Source: Phoma sp. XZ068 | Lineage: Eukaryota > Ascomycota > Dothideomycetes > Pleosporales > Didymellaceae | NCBI GenBank assembly: GCA_004835665.1 | Contig: RBKR01000009.1 | Coordinates: 372,001-436,000 of the forward strand | Length of the DNA stretch: 64,000 bases | Direction: 5' to 3' | Shown: piece after piece, positions 54,518 through 64,000 of the stretch | How the letters are laid out: every line of letters begins with the position of its first letter | Numbering within the stretch: the first letter of the stretch is position 1 | The notes under the pieces: generated by a model | Told to the model about the DNA's origin: nothing | Seen by the model: only the letters and a program-made list of their open reading frames with translations | Databases searched by the model: none | Position numbers and translations under genes: made by a program

Positions 54518-55506
54518 TGTTGTAGATTTGGTGCGAGGAGACCTGAGCTGGTGAAGTTCTCGGTCCTGCCAATGGTTATATACGACGCTCGTCAGACGCA
54601 ACGGCTCTTAAGTAGTGCGAAGCTTAGCTCCAAAAATTTCTGGTATCGTCCTTAATCTGACAGCTTCCGGGCCTGACAGACGCACGTACTCTGTATCGGA
54701 ATGGATCAGGCGATATGTGGAAGATCCGGTGAGGCTTGGACAGTCGGTGAAAGTGCAGCTGCAAGAAATGCAGCTTGCCTTCCAAGAAAAGACGTGCTAG
54801 ACGGCCGCTTTTCGGATGGTGCGGGATAAAGCACGTGCATTTGGTGATGTCAGCGGTGCATTATTTTCGGTGTTTCAACGGCGGATGCGAGCTAGGCGAG
54901 TCTTTGAGCCGTCAATGAACGATTGGCGCTCTTGCGGTGCTTTCTGGACCTCCTGATCACTATCTGCTTGACCTGTTGCGGCTTCTCGCGTAGCTGAACA
55001 TGCGATCCGACCAGGCCAAACGCATCGAGAAAAAATATCCGATGATGTGAATGAAGGTGGGTTTGGCGCTAGCTCAACCCCGCCCCGCTGGGCTGCATCT
55101 TCGATTATCATCGCATGGGACCCCTGTTAGCATCTGCCGGGCGGTGAGTCGGCAGCTATCGGCCAGTCCTGGTTTGCGGGATGCATGCGACACGGGCTAC
55201 CGCCAGCTCACGTCTCCAATCTTGCTGTACTGGAGTGAAAGATTTTCTATATCCAGATCTCAGATCCCGCGTTGTACAGGAACGGTCACTCTAGAGCACC
55301 TGCTGCATATATCTCTCAAGCCACTATCAAACTTCATCTTCAGGTGAGAATAGCTGTCTGAGGGGAAACCCTGCGTCACTAATTAGCGATGGAACCTGTA
55401 GAGCTGATATTGTCGCAGGCCAATTGGTAGCGTCTTCTCTGATAATACCTCTACGGTGAAAAGAAACAACCTTTTCGCATAGAAGATCACATCAAACTTC
55501 ACCAAC
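54518..55506. promoter_or_regulatory. Bidirectional promoter region of the choline-to-betaine gene pair
   Basis: The 989-bp gap between the divergent choline oxidase and betaine aldehyde dehydrogenase starts contains no supported coding sequence. It is the only upstream space for either gene, so it must hold both promoters. I see no TATA box or regulator site I can assign with confidence. Confidence 0.55.
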
Positions 55507-57018
55507 ATGTCTCTTCCATATGCGCCGCGCTTCGCCTACTACGATGGCAAGCTCCAGTCCGGCAGCTCGACCTCGTCCTTCCAGACCATCGACCCTGCTA
55601 CTGCACAACCCATAGCTAAGATCCACACAACAACAAACGGCGCCATCGATGCTGCAATTGCTTCTGCGCAAAAGGCCTTTCCAACATGGTCGGCCACACC
55701 ACCCATCGAGCGCGCCCGTGTGCTGCAACGAGCAGCATCTATCCTTCGCTCGCGGAACGACGAGCTCGCAAGGATCGAGACGAGCGACACTGGAAAGCCT
55801 TTCTCCGAGACATCGACAGTAGACGTAGTCACAGGCGCCGACGTGCTGGAGTACTTCGCCAACATGGTCGGCAGTGGCGGCATGAACGGCGAGACAACAC
55901 AGCTGCGACCTGACGCGTGGGTGTACACCACCAAGAACTCGCTCGGCGTGTGTGCTGGCATTGGCGCATGGAACTACCCCATCCAGATTGCGCTCTGGAA
56001 GTCTGCGCCGTGCCTGGCTGCTGGAAACTGCATGGTCTACAAGCCATCCGAATTCACACCGCTGCACGCCCAGGTGTTGGCCTCGATCTACGCCGAAGCT
56101 GGTGTTCCACCAGGCGTCTTCAACGTCGTTCAGGGCGGCGGCGAGGTCGGCGCATACTTGACCAAGCACCCTAGCATCGCAAAGGTCAGCTTCACCGGCC
56201 AGGTCTCGACAGGCCGCAAGGTTGCTGGCAGCGCAGCTGGCGAGATGAAGTACGTCACCATGGAGCTGGGTGGCAAGTCCGCCTGCGTAATTCTTCCAGA
56301 TGCCGATGTCGAACAAGCCGTTGACGGCGCCATGCTGGCCAACTTTTTCTCCACAGGCCAGGTCTGCACAAACGGCACTCGCGTGTTCGTCCACGAATCC
56401 ATGAAAGCCGAATTCGAGAAGCTCATCCTGGAGAAGATTAAGCACATCCGTGCGGGCGATCTACACGACCCCAACACCAACTTCGGGCCTTTAGTTTCGA
56501 AACCGCACTACGAGAAGGTCAAGCAGTACATCAAGCATGGCATTGAAAACGACAAGGCGACTCTTCTGTGCGGTGGTGTAGAAACCCCCTCGTGGCTCGC
56601 CAACCACCCAAACAAGGCTTACCAGAACGGATACTGGGTCCAGCCCACCGTCTTCACAGACTGCAAGGACAACATGAAGATTGTGCAAGAAGAAATCTTC
56701 GGCCCCGTCATGTCGATCCTGACCTACAAGACTGTAGACGAAGTCGTTGCACGCGCCAACAACACTGATGTTGGTCTTGCGGCGGGTGTGTTCACAAAGG
56801 ACTTGAACCTTGCCCACCAGGTCATTGCGAAGCTCGAGGCGGGTATCACATGGGTCAACACATGGGGCGAGAGTCCAGCGGAGATGAGTGTTGGCGGGTG
56901 GAAGATGAGCGGTGTAGGTGTCGAGAACGGCAAGAAGGGGCTTGAGGCATGGGTACGGAATAAGAGCACTCTCGTTGAAATGGGTGGTGTTGTACCGACT
57001 GTTTTCGCAAAGTTGTAA
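55507..57018 (+). CDS. Betaine aldehyde dehydrogenase (ALDH superfamily)
   Basis: An intronless frame encodes 503 residues. It oxidises betaine aldehyde to glycine betaine with NAD(P). The signature GQVCTNGTRVFV, with catalytic Cys at residue 287, is the form found in bacterial BetB. The general-base Glu lies in VTMELGGKSACVILPDADVE. Other ALDH blocks are GAWNYPIQIALWKSAPCLAA, YKPSEFTPL, FTGQVSTGRKV and QEEIFGPVMSI. The divergent neighbour makes its substrate, so the two form a choline-to-betaine module, either for osmoprotection or for use of choline as a carbon and nitrogen source. No sign of transfer or disruption. Confidence 0.94.
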   Translation: MSLPYAPRFAYYDGKLQSGSSTSSFQTIDPATAQPIAKIHTTTNGAIDAAIASAQKAFPTWSATPPIERARVLQRAASILRSRNDELARIETSDTGKPFSETSTVDVVTGADVLEYFANMVGSGGMNGETTQLRPDAWVYTTKNSLGVCAGIGAWNYPIQIALWKSAPCLAAGNCMVYKPSEFTPLHAQVLASIYAEAGVPPGVFNVVQGGGEVGAYLTKHPSIAKVSFTGQVSTGRKVAGSAAGEMKYVTMELGGKSACVILPDADVEQAVDGAMLANFFSTGQVCTNGTRVFVHESMKAEFEKLILEKIKHIRAGDLHDPNTNFGPLVSKPHYEKVKQYIKHGIENDKATLLCGGVETPSWLANHPNKAYQNGYWVQPTVFTDCKDNMKIVQEEIFGPVMSILTYKTVDEVVARANNTDVGLAAGVFTKDLNLAHQVIAKLEAGITWVNTWGESPAEMSVGGWKMSGVGVENGKKGLEAWVRNKSTLVEMGGVVPTVFAKL

Positions 57019-57173
57019 GTGCTGCAAATGAACATGAAAACTGAAGTCACGGTGAGCTTTCTAGGCTGTCATAAGAATGAAGTGCGAAGTGTATATATGT
57101 ATTAAATGCTATGTGGGTATCATCAATCGTTACTCATCAAATCATCATCATCTAAGTCTTTCAAGTCTTTCTC

Positions 57174-57908
57174 TTATAACTCCATATTATCCACTTCCGC
57201 CACTCTCCCCGTCTTCTCCCTCTCCCTCACTTCATCTGCCCACGACGATCCCCATACTCTGTAGTACAAATCCCTCATATCCCTCGGCTCCTCGCCATGC
57301 TTAATACCAAACATGAAGTGTCTCTTAAACACCTTCTCATTCCCAAAGTACTTATCGCAAGTCCCACAATACAAAACCCCTAGCGCGCCTCCCTTGGGCT
57401 CCTTCGCTCTCCGGGGCGGCACTTGCGTCGGTTGATCGAACGCCTGATGTTCCGCAGACGGCTGCTCATCCTCGTCGTGCATGGTATGCACACTACCCTG
57501 CTCGGCGTTCATATACGCCGCGTTCGGGAAGAAACTAGGGTCAGCGTCGACGAATTCAAAGCCGTCTTGCTCCATATTTGGCGTGCCGCGGTCAGAGAAC
57601 TCAAAGCCGTCGTCGTCGAGTGTCGGCTCGTCCTCGTGCGTGGTTTTCGATGGCTTGTGTGGATGAGAGTCCTCGTCTACGCTATCGTAGTCCGAACTCA
57701 TCTCGCCAAAGGATATGGCGTCTGAGTCTGAGGCTGGCGCGTGGGTCTGTGGGTCTTCCATGTGTGCGCGCAGCTCATGTCTAGAAGCGAATGACTGGTC
57801 GCATGTTGGACATTGTCCAATAACCCTTCTTCGCTTAGTGGCATGTGAGTCCATGTTTGGTGTGGTGGGCTGTACTTGTGGATGTTGTTCGAAGCTTGCG
57901 TCTGCCAT
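57174..57908 (-). CDS. C2H2 zinc-finger protein of unknown role
   Basis: The single exon gives 244 residues from ATG 57908 (MADASFEQHPQVQ); the frame is open upstream to 57947 but the shorter start is cleaner. One C2H2 finger near the N-terminus reads CPTCDQSFASRHELRAHMED. A second near the C-terminus reads CGTCDKYFGNEKVFKRHFM and continues to GIKH. Between them is a long acidic, Ser/Asp-rich linker, and the protein ends with a conserved-looking RDLYYRVWGSSWADEV. Two separated fingers with an acidic linker could bind nucleic acid or protein; the target is unknown. Its stop is 155 bp from that of the convergent dehydrogenase gene. Confidence 0.78.
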   Translation of the reverse strand: MADASFEQHPQVQPTTPNMDSHATKRRRVIGQCPTCDQSFASRHELRAHMEDPQTHAPASDSDAISFGEMSSDYDSVDEDSHPHKPSKTTHEDEPTLDDDGFEFSDRGTPNMEQDGFEFVDADPSFFPNAAYMNAEQGSVHTMHDEDEQPSAEHQAFDQPTQVPPRRAKEPKGGALGVLYCGTCDKYFGNEKVFKRHFMFGIKHGEEPRDMRDLYYRVWGSSWADEVREREKTGRVAEVDNMEL

Positions 57909-58305
57909 TGTGGTTTGGTAGATGCTCTTTGTGAACGTGTGTAACAAAAAGGTTTGAGTGTAGTTACTAGTATTGTGTTTTGTTGTTTCTGATGATTAGT
58001 GGCAAGAGCCATGATGGTCGTGAATTTATACATTCTTGAAAGACGATGCTGATTATTCTGCGACACTTCGAGAAACGATGAGGTGAGGCTTGAAGATGCG
58101 AGGCTGTTCGTGTAATTGGTCGAATATTCCAGTGATTGGCCGAAACTACCAGAAGAATCCACATTTCGTCCAAGTTAGGACTAGTGATCGCTTTGGGTGA
58201 CGTCATCGCGACGTTTACTTACAGTGACTTCGTTCTACAGATATCGACATAATTCCTCTTGGATCTATCCGCGTACATCCATGATCCGAGAAGTAAACTC
58301 TAGAA
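57909..58305. other. Intergenic region
   Basis: About 400 bases between the zinc-finger start and the esterase stop; no supported coding sequence. The open minus-strand frame at 57967-58206 lacks features. Confidence 0.45.
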
Positions 58306-59993
58306 TCAGCCAAGCATTTGCGCAACACGCATCATCCACCCCCAATGTTCATCCTTAACTGATTCAATCTCTCCGTCCTCGTTGAAGTACAGGAACTCTT
58401 CCGCTTCCAGCTTCTCTCCACTTGGCCCATTGCCTGCGACAAGCGGAATGAGCGTTTTACCTAGCCACTCCCTCACTCTTGCGTTCTCCTTCTCACTGAA
58501 CCCGTACCGCTCGGCATACCAGAAGCTCACTCCATCAGCACCATGAGTAACGCCGAAGCTCCGTGGGTACATTTGGTCTGTACATTCGGGCCTGTAAGCG
58601 ACACGGTACCTCAATATATGCTCTGGAGGTACCCCACCATCAAACAGAGCTTTGGAGAGGATGCGGATAGGGGCGCGGACCTGTACGTCTGATGTTATCA
58701 ATCCGAAAAACTGCTGCGCTTTCTCTGGATCATTCTTCGACAATGCAGACGCTACTCTACGATCGGCAGACGAGCCTTCTTTGGTGTAAAGTGAGAGTAG
58801 ATTCTCGCACACGGGTAAGGCGTAATAGTTGTTCAGTGCACGCAGCATATCCTCTGGAGACGAGGTGGATGGCGCATTGGTAAGGGAGTAGAGATTTTCT
58901 TCAACTTCAGCTTCGCCCAGGAGAATACGCATTCCGCGTTCCTTGAAACGGGCTGCGAAGGCACCAGAGTGGATGTTGGAGATCAGGTCAGATGAGATCA
59001 AATCGTTGTCGGTAACGCCGCGGAAGGTATGGATTTCAAAATCGAAGATTCTCCTCACAATAGCAGATGCTGGGATCTCGCGCAGCTGATTCAGTTTCTC
59101 TTCTGCAGATAAGGAGGAGGGTATGTTGAAGGTTGAATATACGTTCTGTAGCTGAGCATCGACTGCATATGTAAGCTTTGTAGACACAATGATTGAGTCA
59201 CCATAAGTACCTTCGTCTAGTCTCTTTGGCTGCGCTGGGATGGCGTTGCTCTGTAACCACAAACTGTTGAAAAGAGGCCTCTGGTCATTGCCATGGAAGA
59301 GCTCGTAGTTCAACTGAACGTGTGCCGAGAAGGCACCTGCACTCAGTCCGCCCAAGGTGACTCGTGTAGGATCACCCCCGAAGTACTGTGCATAGTCTTG
59401 GAGCCATTCCAGAGCGCACCGTTGGTCCTGCGGAGTCTACTTAGTACTGATCTTAGAATTGATCTCATGAAGCCTACCCAAAATCCGAAGTTGCCCTTCA
59501 GGCCTTCACCAGCAAGAAAGCCAAAGATGTTCAAGCGGTACCCAATACTGATGACAATGGCGTTCATACCGCCCTCGGAGATGAGTTGCGTCGGCTGAGT
59601 GAGATCCTTCAGCGCGGGTTCGCCTATCTGCAGCCACCCTCCATGGATCCAAGCGAGGATTGGCCAGCCTTTCTCCGGTGCATCACCAGGTGGCAGCCAT
59701 AGGTTAACTGCAAGACAGTCCTCATCAAAGTTGTAGTCTGTGCTTATCATACTACTCCCATTGACAATGTACTCCGGTTGTGGACAGACATTTCCATACT
59801 CAGTACAGTCCAACGGGCCATTGCTGCCATAGACGTGGTGCTTGGGAAGTAGCTCGGGTTTCTTCCATCGTCTTGCTCCTTTCGGTGCCTGTGCATATGG
59901 GACGTGTAAGAACCGCTTCACGCCATTCGGATACACCGTCCCCTTCAACTGGCCATGAGATCCGAGGTTGTGTGTGACGGTGTCGGTTGCCAT
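58306..59993 (-). CDS. Type-B carboxylesterase
   Basis: Exons 59993-59478 and 59427-58306 (50-nt GTAGGC...CAG intron, phase 0) give 545 residues. The alpha/beta-hydrolase features are the oxyanion segment WIHGGWLQIG, NFGFW-DQRCALEWLQDYAQ across the splice, and the nucleophile elbow GGLSAGAFSAH, with Ser201. THGADGVSFWYAERYG supplies the likely catalytic His. EDCLAVNLWLPPGDAP is the type-B signature 2. There is no signal peptide, so an intracellular enzyme is likely, unlike the secreted lipases of this family. The substrate is unknown. An ATG at 60059 would add 22 unconvincing residues. Confidence 0.9.
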
Positions 59994-60916
59994 TGTGGGT
60001 AAAAGTCCTTTACCTAGGTAACCAGGGGGAGTTCCGAAAGGATACTTGCTGCATTCCACATACTCGCCTGAGCTTCTATCAAGTATATATACATAAATGC
60101 ACTCACCTGCAGTATGTACAAATTAGGAAGCCCCCTAGTAGAGCCTGCCGCGAAGTGGAACTTCCCCGCACCGGAATCACATTTGATATCCGATATACGG
60201 CTAACAGCATTGCCTGAAGAGGTATCTAGTTGGAGAAAATGTATCATTGCAGTGTTTATTGCTAAGGCCAGAAGTGACGTCAGCCTGCAATTTATCCAAG
60301 TGGTACCCTTTGGGTGGCAAGGAACTGCATTTGGCCTTGAGAACGAATAGGCAATTGCCGGGTTTCTCAACCGACAGCACCGATTTGTCCTCAGTAGCGG
60401 TGGCAGTTTCCACCATCCAAAACATGAACAGCAGCAGGTAGGTCAACGCTGCTTACAGAACTCCAAGGGAACACTCGAGAGGTTGACATTGGTCCTATCA
60501 TAACTTCGCTCATCTGTTGCCTTTTTCGGACTAACTCGTAGCCTCGAATGCACTTCGGCTCGACATAGCCATCCTGAGATGAGATTTCGTCTCCGCGATT
60601 AGGGCTATTATCTGGCATTAACTTCTGAAGCCTCTTGCAAGCCTACACGATATTCCAAACTAGAGAAGACACTGCGCAGAGGCTATCAGTGCATTCTCCT
60701 AGTCTGGGGAACACATACCGAATGCGGAACGCCGGAGGTAACTACGGACGAATAGCAACACTAGAAAAATGCGGGGGTGTAGGTTCAGCTACAGCTGTGA
60801 TGTCAGTCGTATGTAGTAATTAAAGAAAAAAAGCATCTTGAACATCATTCACACCTTTCAGCTCATATATCAATACTTACGAAGTCTTAAAAAATCTATT
60901 AAACAAGTTGAATACA
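59994..60916. other. Intergenic region
   Basis: About 920 bases with no supported gene. A CCTAGGTA motif lies at 60012. Overlapping open frames between 60114 and 60618 occur on both strands and share no family signal. The final 80 bases are AT-rich, as expected for the promoter of the small gene at 60917. Confidence 0.45.
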
Positions 60917-61298
60917 ATGGCGCAACCTTGGGGCGTTTCTCCGATGGAAGCGACCACCGAGCCGCGTAAGTGAACTTCAAGATTCAATTTGAGTTAATAC
61001 ATGATATGATCTAGTCGCGTCTCTCGATCCTGTATGCTGAAACTACTTACACTCCATAGATAAAACTCATGGCTCTGTTGCCCATCGCGTTGGAGAGCAT
61101 CTAAAGAACGCAATTTTGCTCGAGAGCTCGGAAGCGACGAAGCAGCGCAATGAGCGTCTTGAACAGGAGCACACCGTTTCAGAGAGCGAGCGCAATGCTG
61201 CTTTCGATCCCCAGCATCATATTGGCGGGACGAATCTTACTGTCGAGCAGGGGACGCACCATGGCGTGCACAATGAAGGGAGTGGCAGGACTAACTGA
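60917..61298 (+). CDS. Small hydrophilic protein of unknown function
   Basis: Exon 1 (60917-60965, MAQPWGVSPMEATTEP) and exon 2 (61060-61298), joined over a 94-nt GTAAGT...TAG intron, give 95 residues. The sequence is highly polar and lacks Cys and membrane segments: KTHGSVAHRVGEHLKNAILL, then EATKQRNERLEQEHTVSESE. The His/Gly/Asn-rich tail includes GTHHGVHNEGSG. The composition recalls hydrophilins or small stress proteins, but I recognise no family. The clean splice site and uninterrupted frame support a real gene. Its stop is 156 bp from that of the convergent aldo-keto reductase. Confidence 0.62.
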
Positions 61299-61454
61299 GG
61301 AGGTATTCTATGAGAAACAAATGTGTATGTACACGGAAGTCGATTGGTCTATTCTAAACGCAGTCAGCAACTGCCGGATATCACTTCTAGCTTTTGTAAG
61401 ATATGTATTCATCAAATCATCAACATGTGCTGTTGTCTACTGCAACTCTCAGCA

Positions 61455-62822
61455 TCACCGCAGCGGCAGGCTCTTCTCTTCAGCAACATCCGCACCACTC
61501 TCGACGGGCTTAGCTTGAGGACTTGCCGCTGGAGTCAACCACGGCGCTTCACTCTCGTCTACCACCGTCTGCTTCTTCCTCTGGTTCACAAATCCGGGAT
61601 CAGGGCTGGCCCATGCAAAATCAAAGCCATCCTGGAGGATCTCATGAACGCCTTCAGCCAGAATTTGCACAGCTTGTCTCCTGTTCCTCGACCATTCCCA
61701 CGCTCTGTACCATCGCCCAGCCTGCACGGCTGTATCCTCACCGCCCTCGAGCCCGTCGAGAATCGAGCGCCAGACTAACATGGTCTTCTCGAGCTCAGGC
61801 GCCCGCGAGACACCAATGACTGACACTCCAAGCTTCGTTCCACCAACATCATCATTAGACTCGTGCTTCCAAGGCACACCAGAAGCAGGATCACCCTTCG
61901 ACCCGCACAGCGCACCCGCAGAGATCCAGGTCTCAAGCGCAAAGCGAATAGCAATGACTTCTAATCTCTCGCCATACGAATCGCAGAAGTCGCTTGCACT
62001 GCGGACAGCAGCTCGCAGATCTGAGGGTGCAGGATGCCAGTCGCCCAACGCGCCGCACGGCACACCTTGTCGGCGCAATAACCCCATACCCAGGATGGAT
62101 GCGTTAGGGACCACATCTACGCCTGCCTTGCGCAGGCGCTGGATACCACGCGGCCCTGCGAGAGTCTGGTTCTGAAGTGAGAAGTTGGCGTAGGATTGTA
62201 CTGCATTCAGTGGTTCGCCCGTCTCGCGCAAGATCATCTCGGCCATGTCGCCCAGCACGTCGAGTGGGTAGCCTGAGATACCAATGTATCTGATTGTGCC
62301 CTCCTCGTCCCGAATGCGCCTAAGTTCCCTGACAGCCTCAAGTACCTCGGCAGGACTCACGAATTCGACATCGTGGCAATACACGAGGTCGAGATATGTC
62401 GTCTGTAGCCTCTCCAAGCTCCGCCTGACGCTCTGACGCACCCATTCTTTACTGTAATCGAATTCGGATCCACCAATGCGCCCGACCTTGGTCAGGATCA
62501 TGTATGAGTTGCGAGGGAATGTTTCGCGGACAAAAGGCGTTGCGAGCGCATTGCCAAGCAACTCTTCGGACGGACCGTAGTATGGCGATGTGTCGAAGGC
62601 ACGAATGCCGTGTGTGAGGGCTGATGTCACTAAGCCCGTAGTGTCCATAGCAAAAGGATCGTCATTGTATTGGTGGTTGAAGGTCGCGGTACCGAAGACG
62701 AGAGGCGGGAGAATCGAGGAGAGTTGGGTTCGCTGCCCGTTCTCGAAAGCATAAGGGATCGGTTTCTGACGGGAGGGAAATGTGGCTGTCGTGCTGGGGT
62801 GTTCGGTAGGTGTGCTTGCCAT
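61455..62822 (-). CDS. ARA2: NAD-dependent D-arabinose dehydrogenase-like aldo-keto reductase
   Basis: An intronless frame gives 455 residues. The AKR catalytic set is visible: IRAFDTSPYYGPSEELLG (Asp and Tyr), YMILTKVGR (Lys) and LDLVYCHDVEF (His). The sequence resembles the yeast Ara2/plant L-galactose dehydrogenase branch, which makes arabinono- or galactono-lactone for D-erythroascorbate or ascorbate. The chain is longer than the yeast enzyme of about 335 residues: it has an insert around CGSKGDPASGVPWKHESNDD and a C-terminal extension of about 60 residues that is charged and Pro-rich (VVDESEAPWLTPAASPQA). Specificity is inferred, so the symbol is tentative. Confidence 0.85.
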   Translation of the reverse strand: MASTPTEHPSTTATFPSRQKPIPYAFENGQRTQLSSILPPLVFGTATFNHQYNDDPFAMDTTGLVTSALTHGIRAFDTSPYYGPSEELLGNALATPFVRETFPRNSYMILTKVGRIGGSEFDYSKEWVRQSVRRSLERLQTTYLDLVYCHDVEFVSPAEVLEAVRELRRIRDEEGTIRYIGISGYPLDVLGDMAEMILRETGEPLNAVQSYANFSLQNQTLAGPRGIQRLRKAGVDVVPNASILGMGLLRRQGVPCGALGDWHPAPSDLRAAVRSASDFCDSYGERLEVIAIRFALETWISAGALCGSKGDPASGVPWKHESNDDVGGTKLGVSVIGVSRAPELEKTMLVWRSILDGLEGGEDTAVQAGRWYRAWEWSRNRRQAVQILAEGVHEILQDGFDFAWASPDPGFVNQRKKQTVVDESEAPWLTPAASPQAKPVESGADVAEEKSLPLR

Positions 62823-64000
62823 CTTTGTGACTCGGTCTGCTGCGCAGTTGTCGCGTTGCGATGAATTGTTCGGCTGGCGATACTCCTATAAATTCTTTGG
62901 CGGGGTCGCGTCGAATGCGGTCGTTCTCCGCGCTGTTGAAGTTTCAAAGGTGCTGTGAGTTGAAATTTCAGGTTCAATCCCGGGGAAAAGTAGAAAAAAA
63001 GAGAACCCCAAGAGCCAAGTTATCCATACTTGAGACACACTTGGGTACGCCGGTCAGCTATCAAACCAAACCCTTCCAGAAGCGTCAATCGACGCCTCAC
63101 CACACACCCATTTTGGTTCTTCTGGTTGCCCCACGGCGCATTAGAACCTCCGACCGCGATGGCAGGAACACATGGACTAGCATGGTTCAGCATGACGCCA
63201 TTCGCGTCTAGAACGCGTTTCGTTTAGCTCTGAGCGTGTGATTCGCCAACGTGGACAATGGATCAGCAATGTCAAATTGCCCTGCAGCTCGGCCTGACAC
63301 GGCGGATGCAGTCTTGGCAGGAATGGGCCCTTGCGGGAAGGTCCGGAGGTCGCATCTATCTGATAAGCACCTGTCACAGCTATGTGCTCAAAACACCAAA
63401 CTTGTCTGCAACTCCGCGAAGACGCGTAGGCTTCTGTCTTTGCGCAGAAATCATGCTGCTGGTTCAGACTGACCCCAGAATGTTCTCACACTGTTGCGAC
63501 TCTCAAGCGGTGATCGAGCTTCAAAGCGGTGAAAAAGCGTTGAAGTCGGCCCGTGGAGATTTCAGATTAAAACGGTCCCAAACCGTTCTCGTCCAAATTG
63601 ATCCCTCAACCGCTCGTACCCCGTATTTGACCTTGGTCGTCGAGGAAGTAGCCTTCCTGCTCGCAAGAAATTGTTTTGAAATAATTGGACAATGTTTGGG
63701 AATTGTTGTACGCTCATGCCTGTTTCAAGACTCATCAGCGACAACATGCTGATGTTTATGCACCATGGAGGCTGCTGACGCGGTTGTGTGAAGCCTACGA
63801 GATGGTTATGCCTGTTCTAGCCCATTCTGCCTTGTTTCGCCTGTAGTGAGAGAGTGAAGGTTGTATCATAAGCGTCATCGAAGAAGACGGCGTTCTAGGC
63901 ATCAAAGGACAATCCAGCAGTACGCTCTCTAGAAAGACAAAACTGTTGATACAAGGTGTTCGGCCTAGCGTCATGATGTTCGAGATACGATGCAAGTAAG
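62823..64000. other. Right-hand flank without supported gene
   Basis: The promoter of the aldo-keto reductase is at the left. The largest open frame, 63258-63752 on the plus strand (164 codons), has no start context, splice partner or domain I can recognise and may be chance. No RNA gene or repeat is evident up to the window edge. Confidence 0.4.

Noticed and set aside
55492..56445. 317-codon minus-strand open frame with many Cys and Val
   Set aside because: It is antisense to the betaine aldehyde dehydrogenase gene, which has clear catalytic motifs, and has no domain of its own.
62960..63000. TTCAATCCCGG word suggesting a tRNA T-arm
   Set aside because: The flanking bases do not form a T-stem or acceptor, and no anticodon arm can be built upstream.
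63258..63752. 164-codon plus-strand frame near the right edge
   Set aside because: No recognisable domain, start context or splice partners; it was left as unassigned rather than called a gene.

Overview
The window looks like nuclear DNA of a filamentous ascomycete, most likely a Dothideomycete of the order Pleosporales. This is inferred from gene families and structure; no taxonomic marker is decisive. Protein genes carry short spliceosomal introns, mostly 46-80 nt with GTRNGY donors and YAG acceptors. The family set is typical of Pezizomycotina: HET domain, CFEM-GPCR, Helo-like N-terminus, Rds1 ferritin-like, short haem peroxygenase, berberine-bridge oxidase and Hva1 TUDOR. Two full 5S rRNA genes lie dispersed among protein genes, as in many filamentous fungi. 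I reconstructed exon structures by hand from splice consensus and frame continuity, and coordinates quoted as start..end span all exons.

Layout. At 1-79 lies the 5' end of a gene leaving the window. At 748-2784 is the tRNA methyltransferase TRM1. At 4139-5791 is a HET-domain gene with a puzzling upstream open region. At 7447-9202 is a TPR protein whose start codon sits in a 5-nt exon. 9.2-14.4 kb is gene-poor; it holds two complete and one truncated 5S rRNA copies on the minus strand, a secreted haem-thiolate peroxidase and a probable transposase remnant. At 14472-16016 is an Rds1-like secreted protein. 16.0-18.5 kb has no gene I can support. At 18484-19962 is an MCT-like MFS transporter. At 21050-23394 is a four-exon gene joining a Helo-like N-terminus, TPR-like helices and a RhoGAP domain whose arginine finger is replaced by serine. 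At 24829-25801 is an Hva1 TUDOR protein and at 26866-27788 a Cys-rich single-pass membrane protein with an ambiguous or broken exon.

The right half is denser. It holds a coiled-coil unknown (29075-29662), a secreted BBE-like FAD oxidase (30358-32110), a CFEM-GPCR (33419-34905), a rhodanese of the TrhO/TSTD2 type (35711-36919), a GH43-like secreted enzyme (37088-38192) and a PhoD phosphatase (39584-41614). These are followed by a degenerate tRNA-Gln(CUG) (41852-41935), an NCS1 purine/cytosine permease (42762-44431), an RS-rich HEL117-like protein (44761-45870), a small membrane protein (45901-46540), TANGO2/NRDE (46978-47981), an unknown Cys-containing protein (48477-49284), a Dabb-domain protein (49576-50112) and an S/T/P-rich unknown (50477-51732).

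The clearest functional unit is the divergent pair of choline oxidase (52832-54517, minus) and betaine aldehyde dehydrogenase (55507-57018, plus). Together they should convert choline to glycine betaine from a shared 989-bp promoter region. The window ends with a C2H2 protein (57174-57908), a type-B carboxylesterase (58306-59993), a 95-residue hydrophilic protein (60917-61298) and an ARA2-like D-arabinose dehydrogenase (61455-62822). I see no secondary-metabolite backbone gene, no CRISPR array and no intact transposon.
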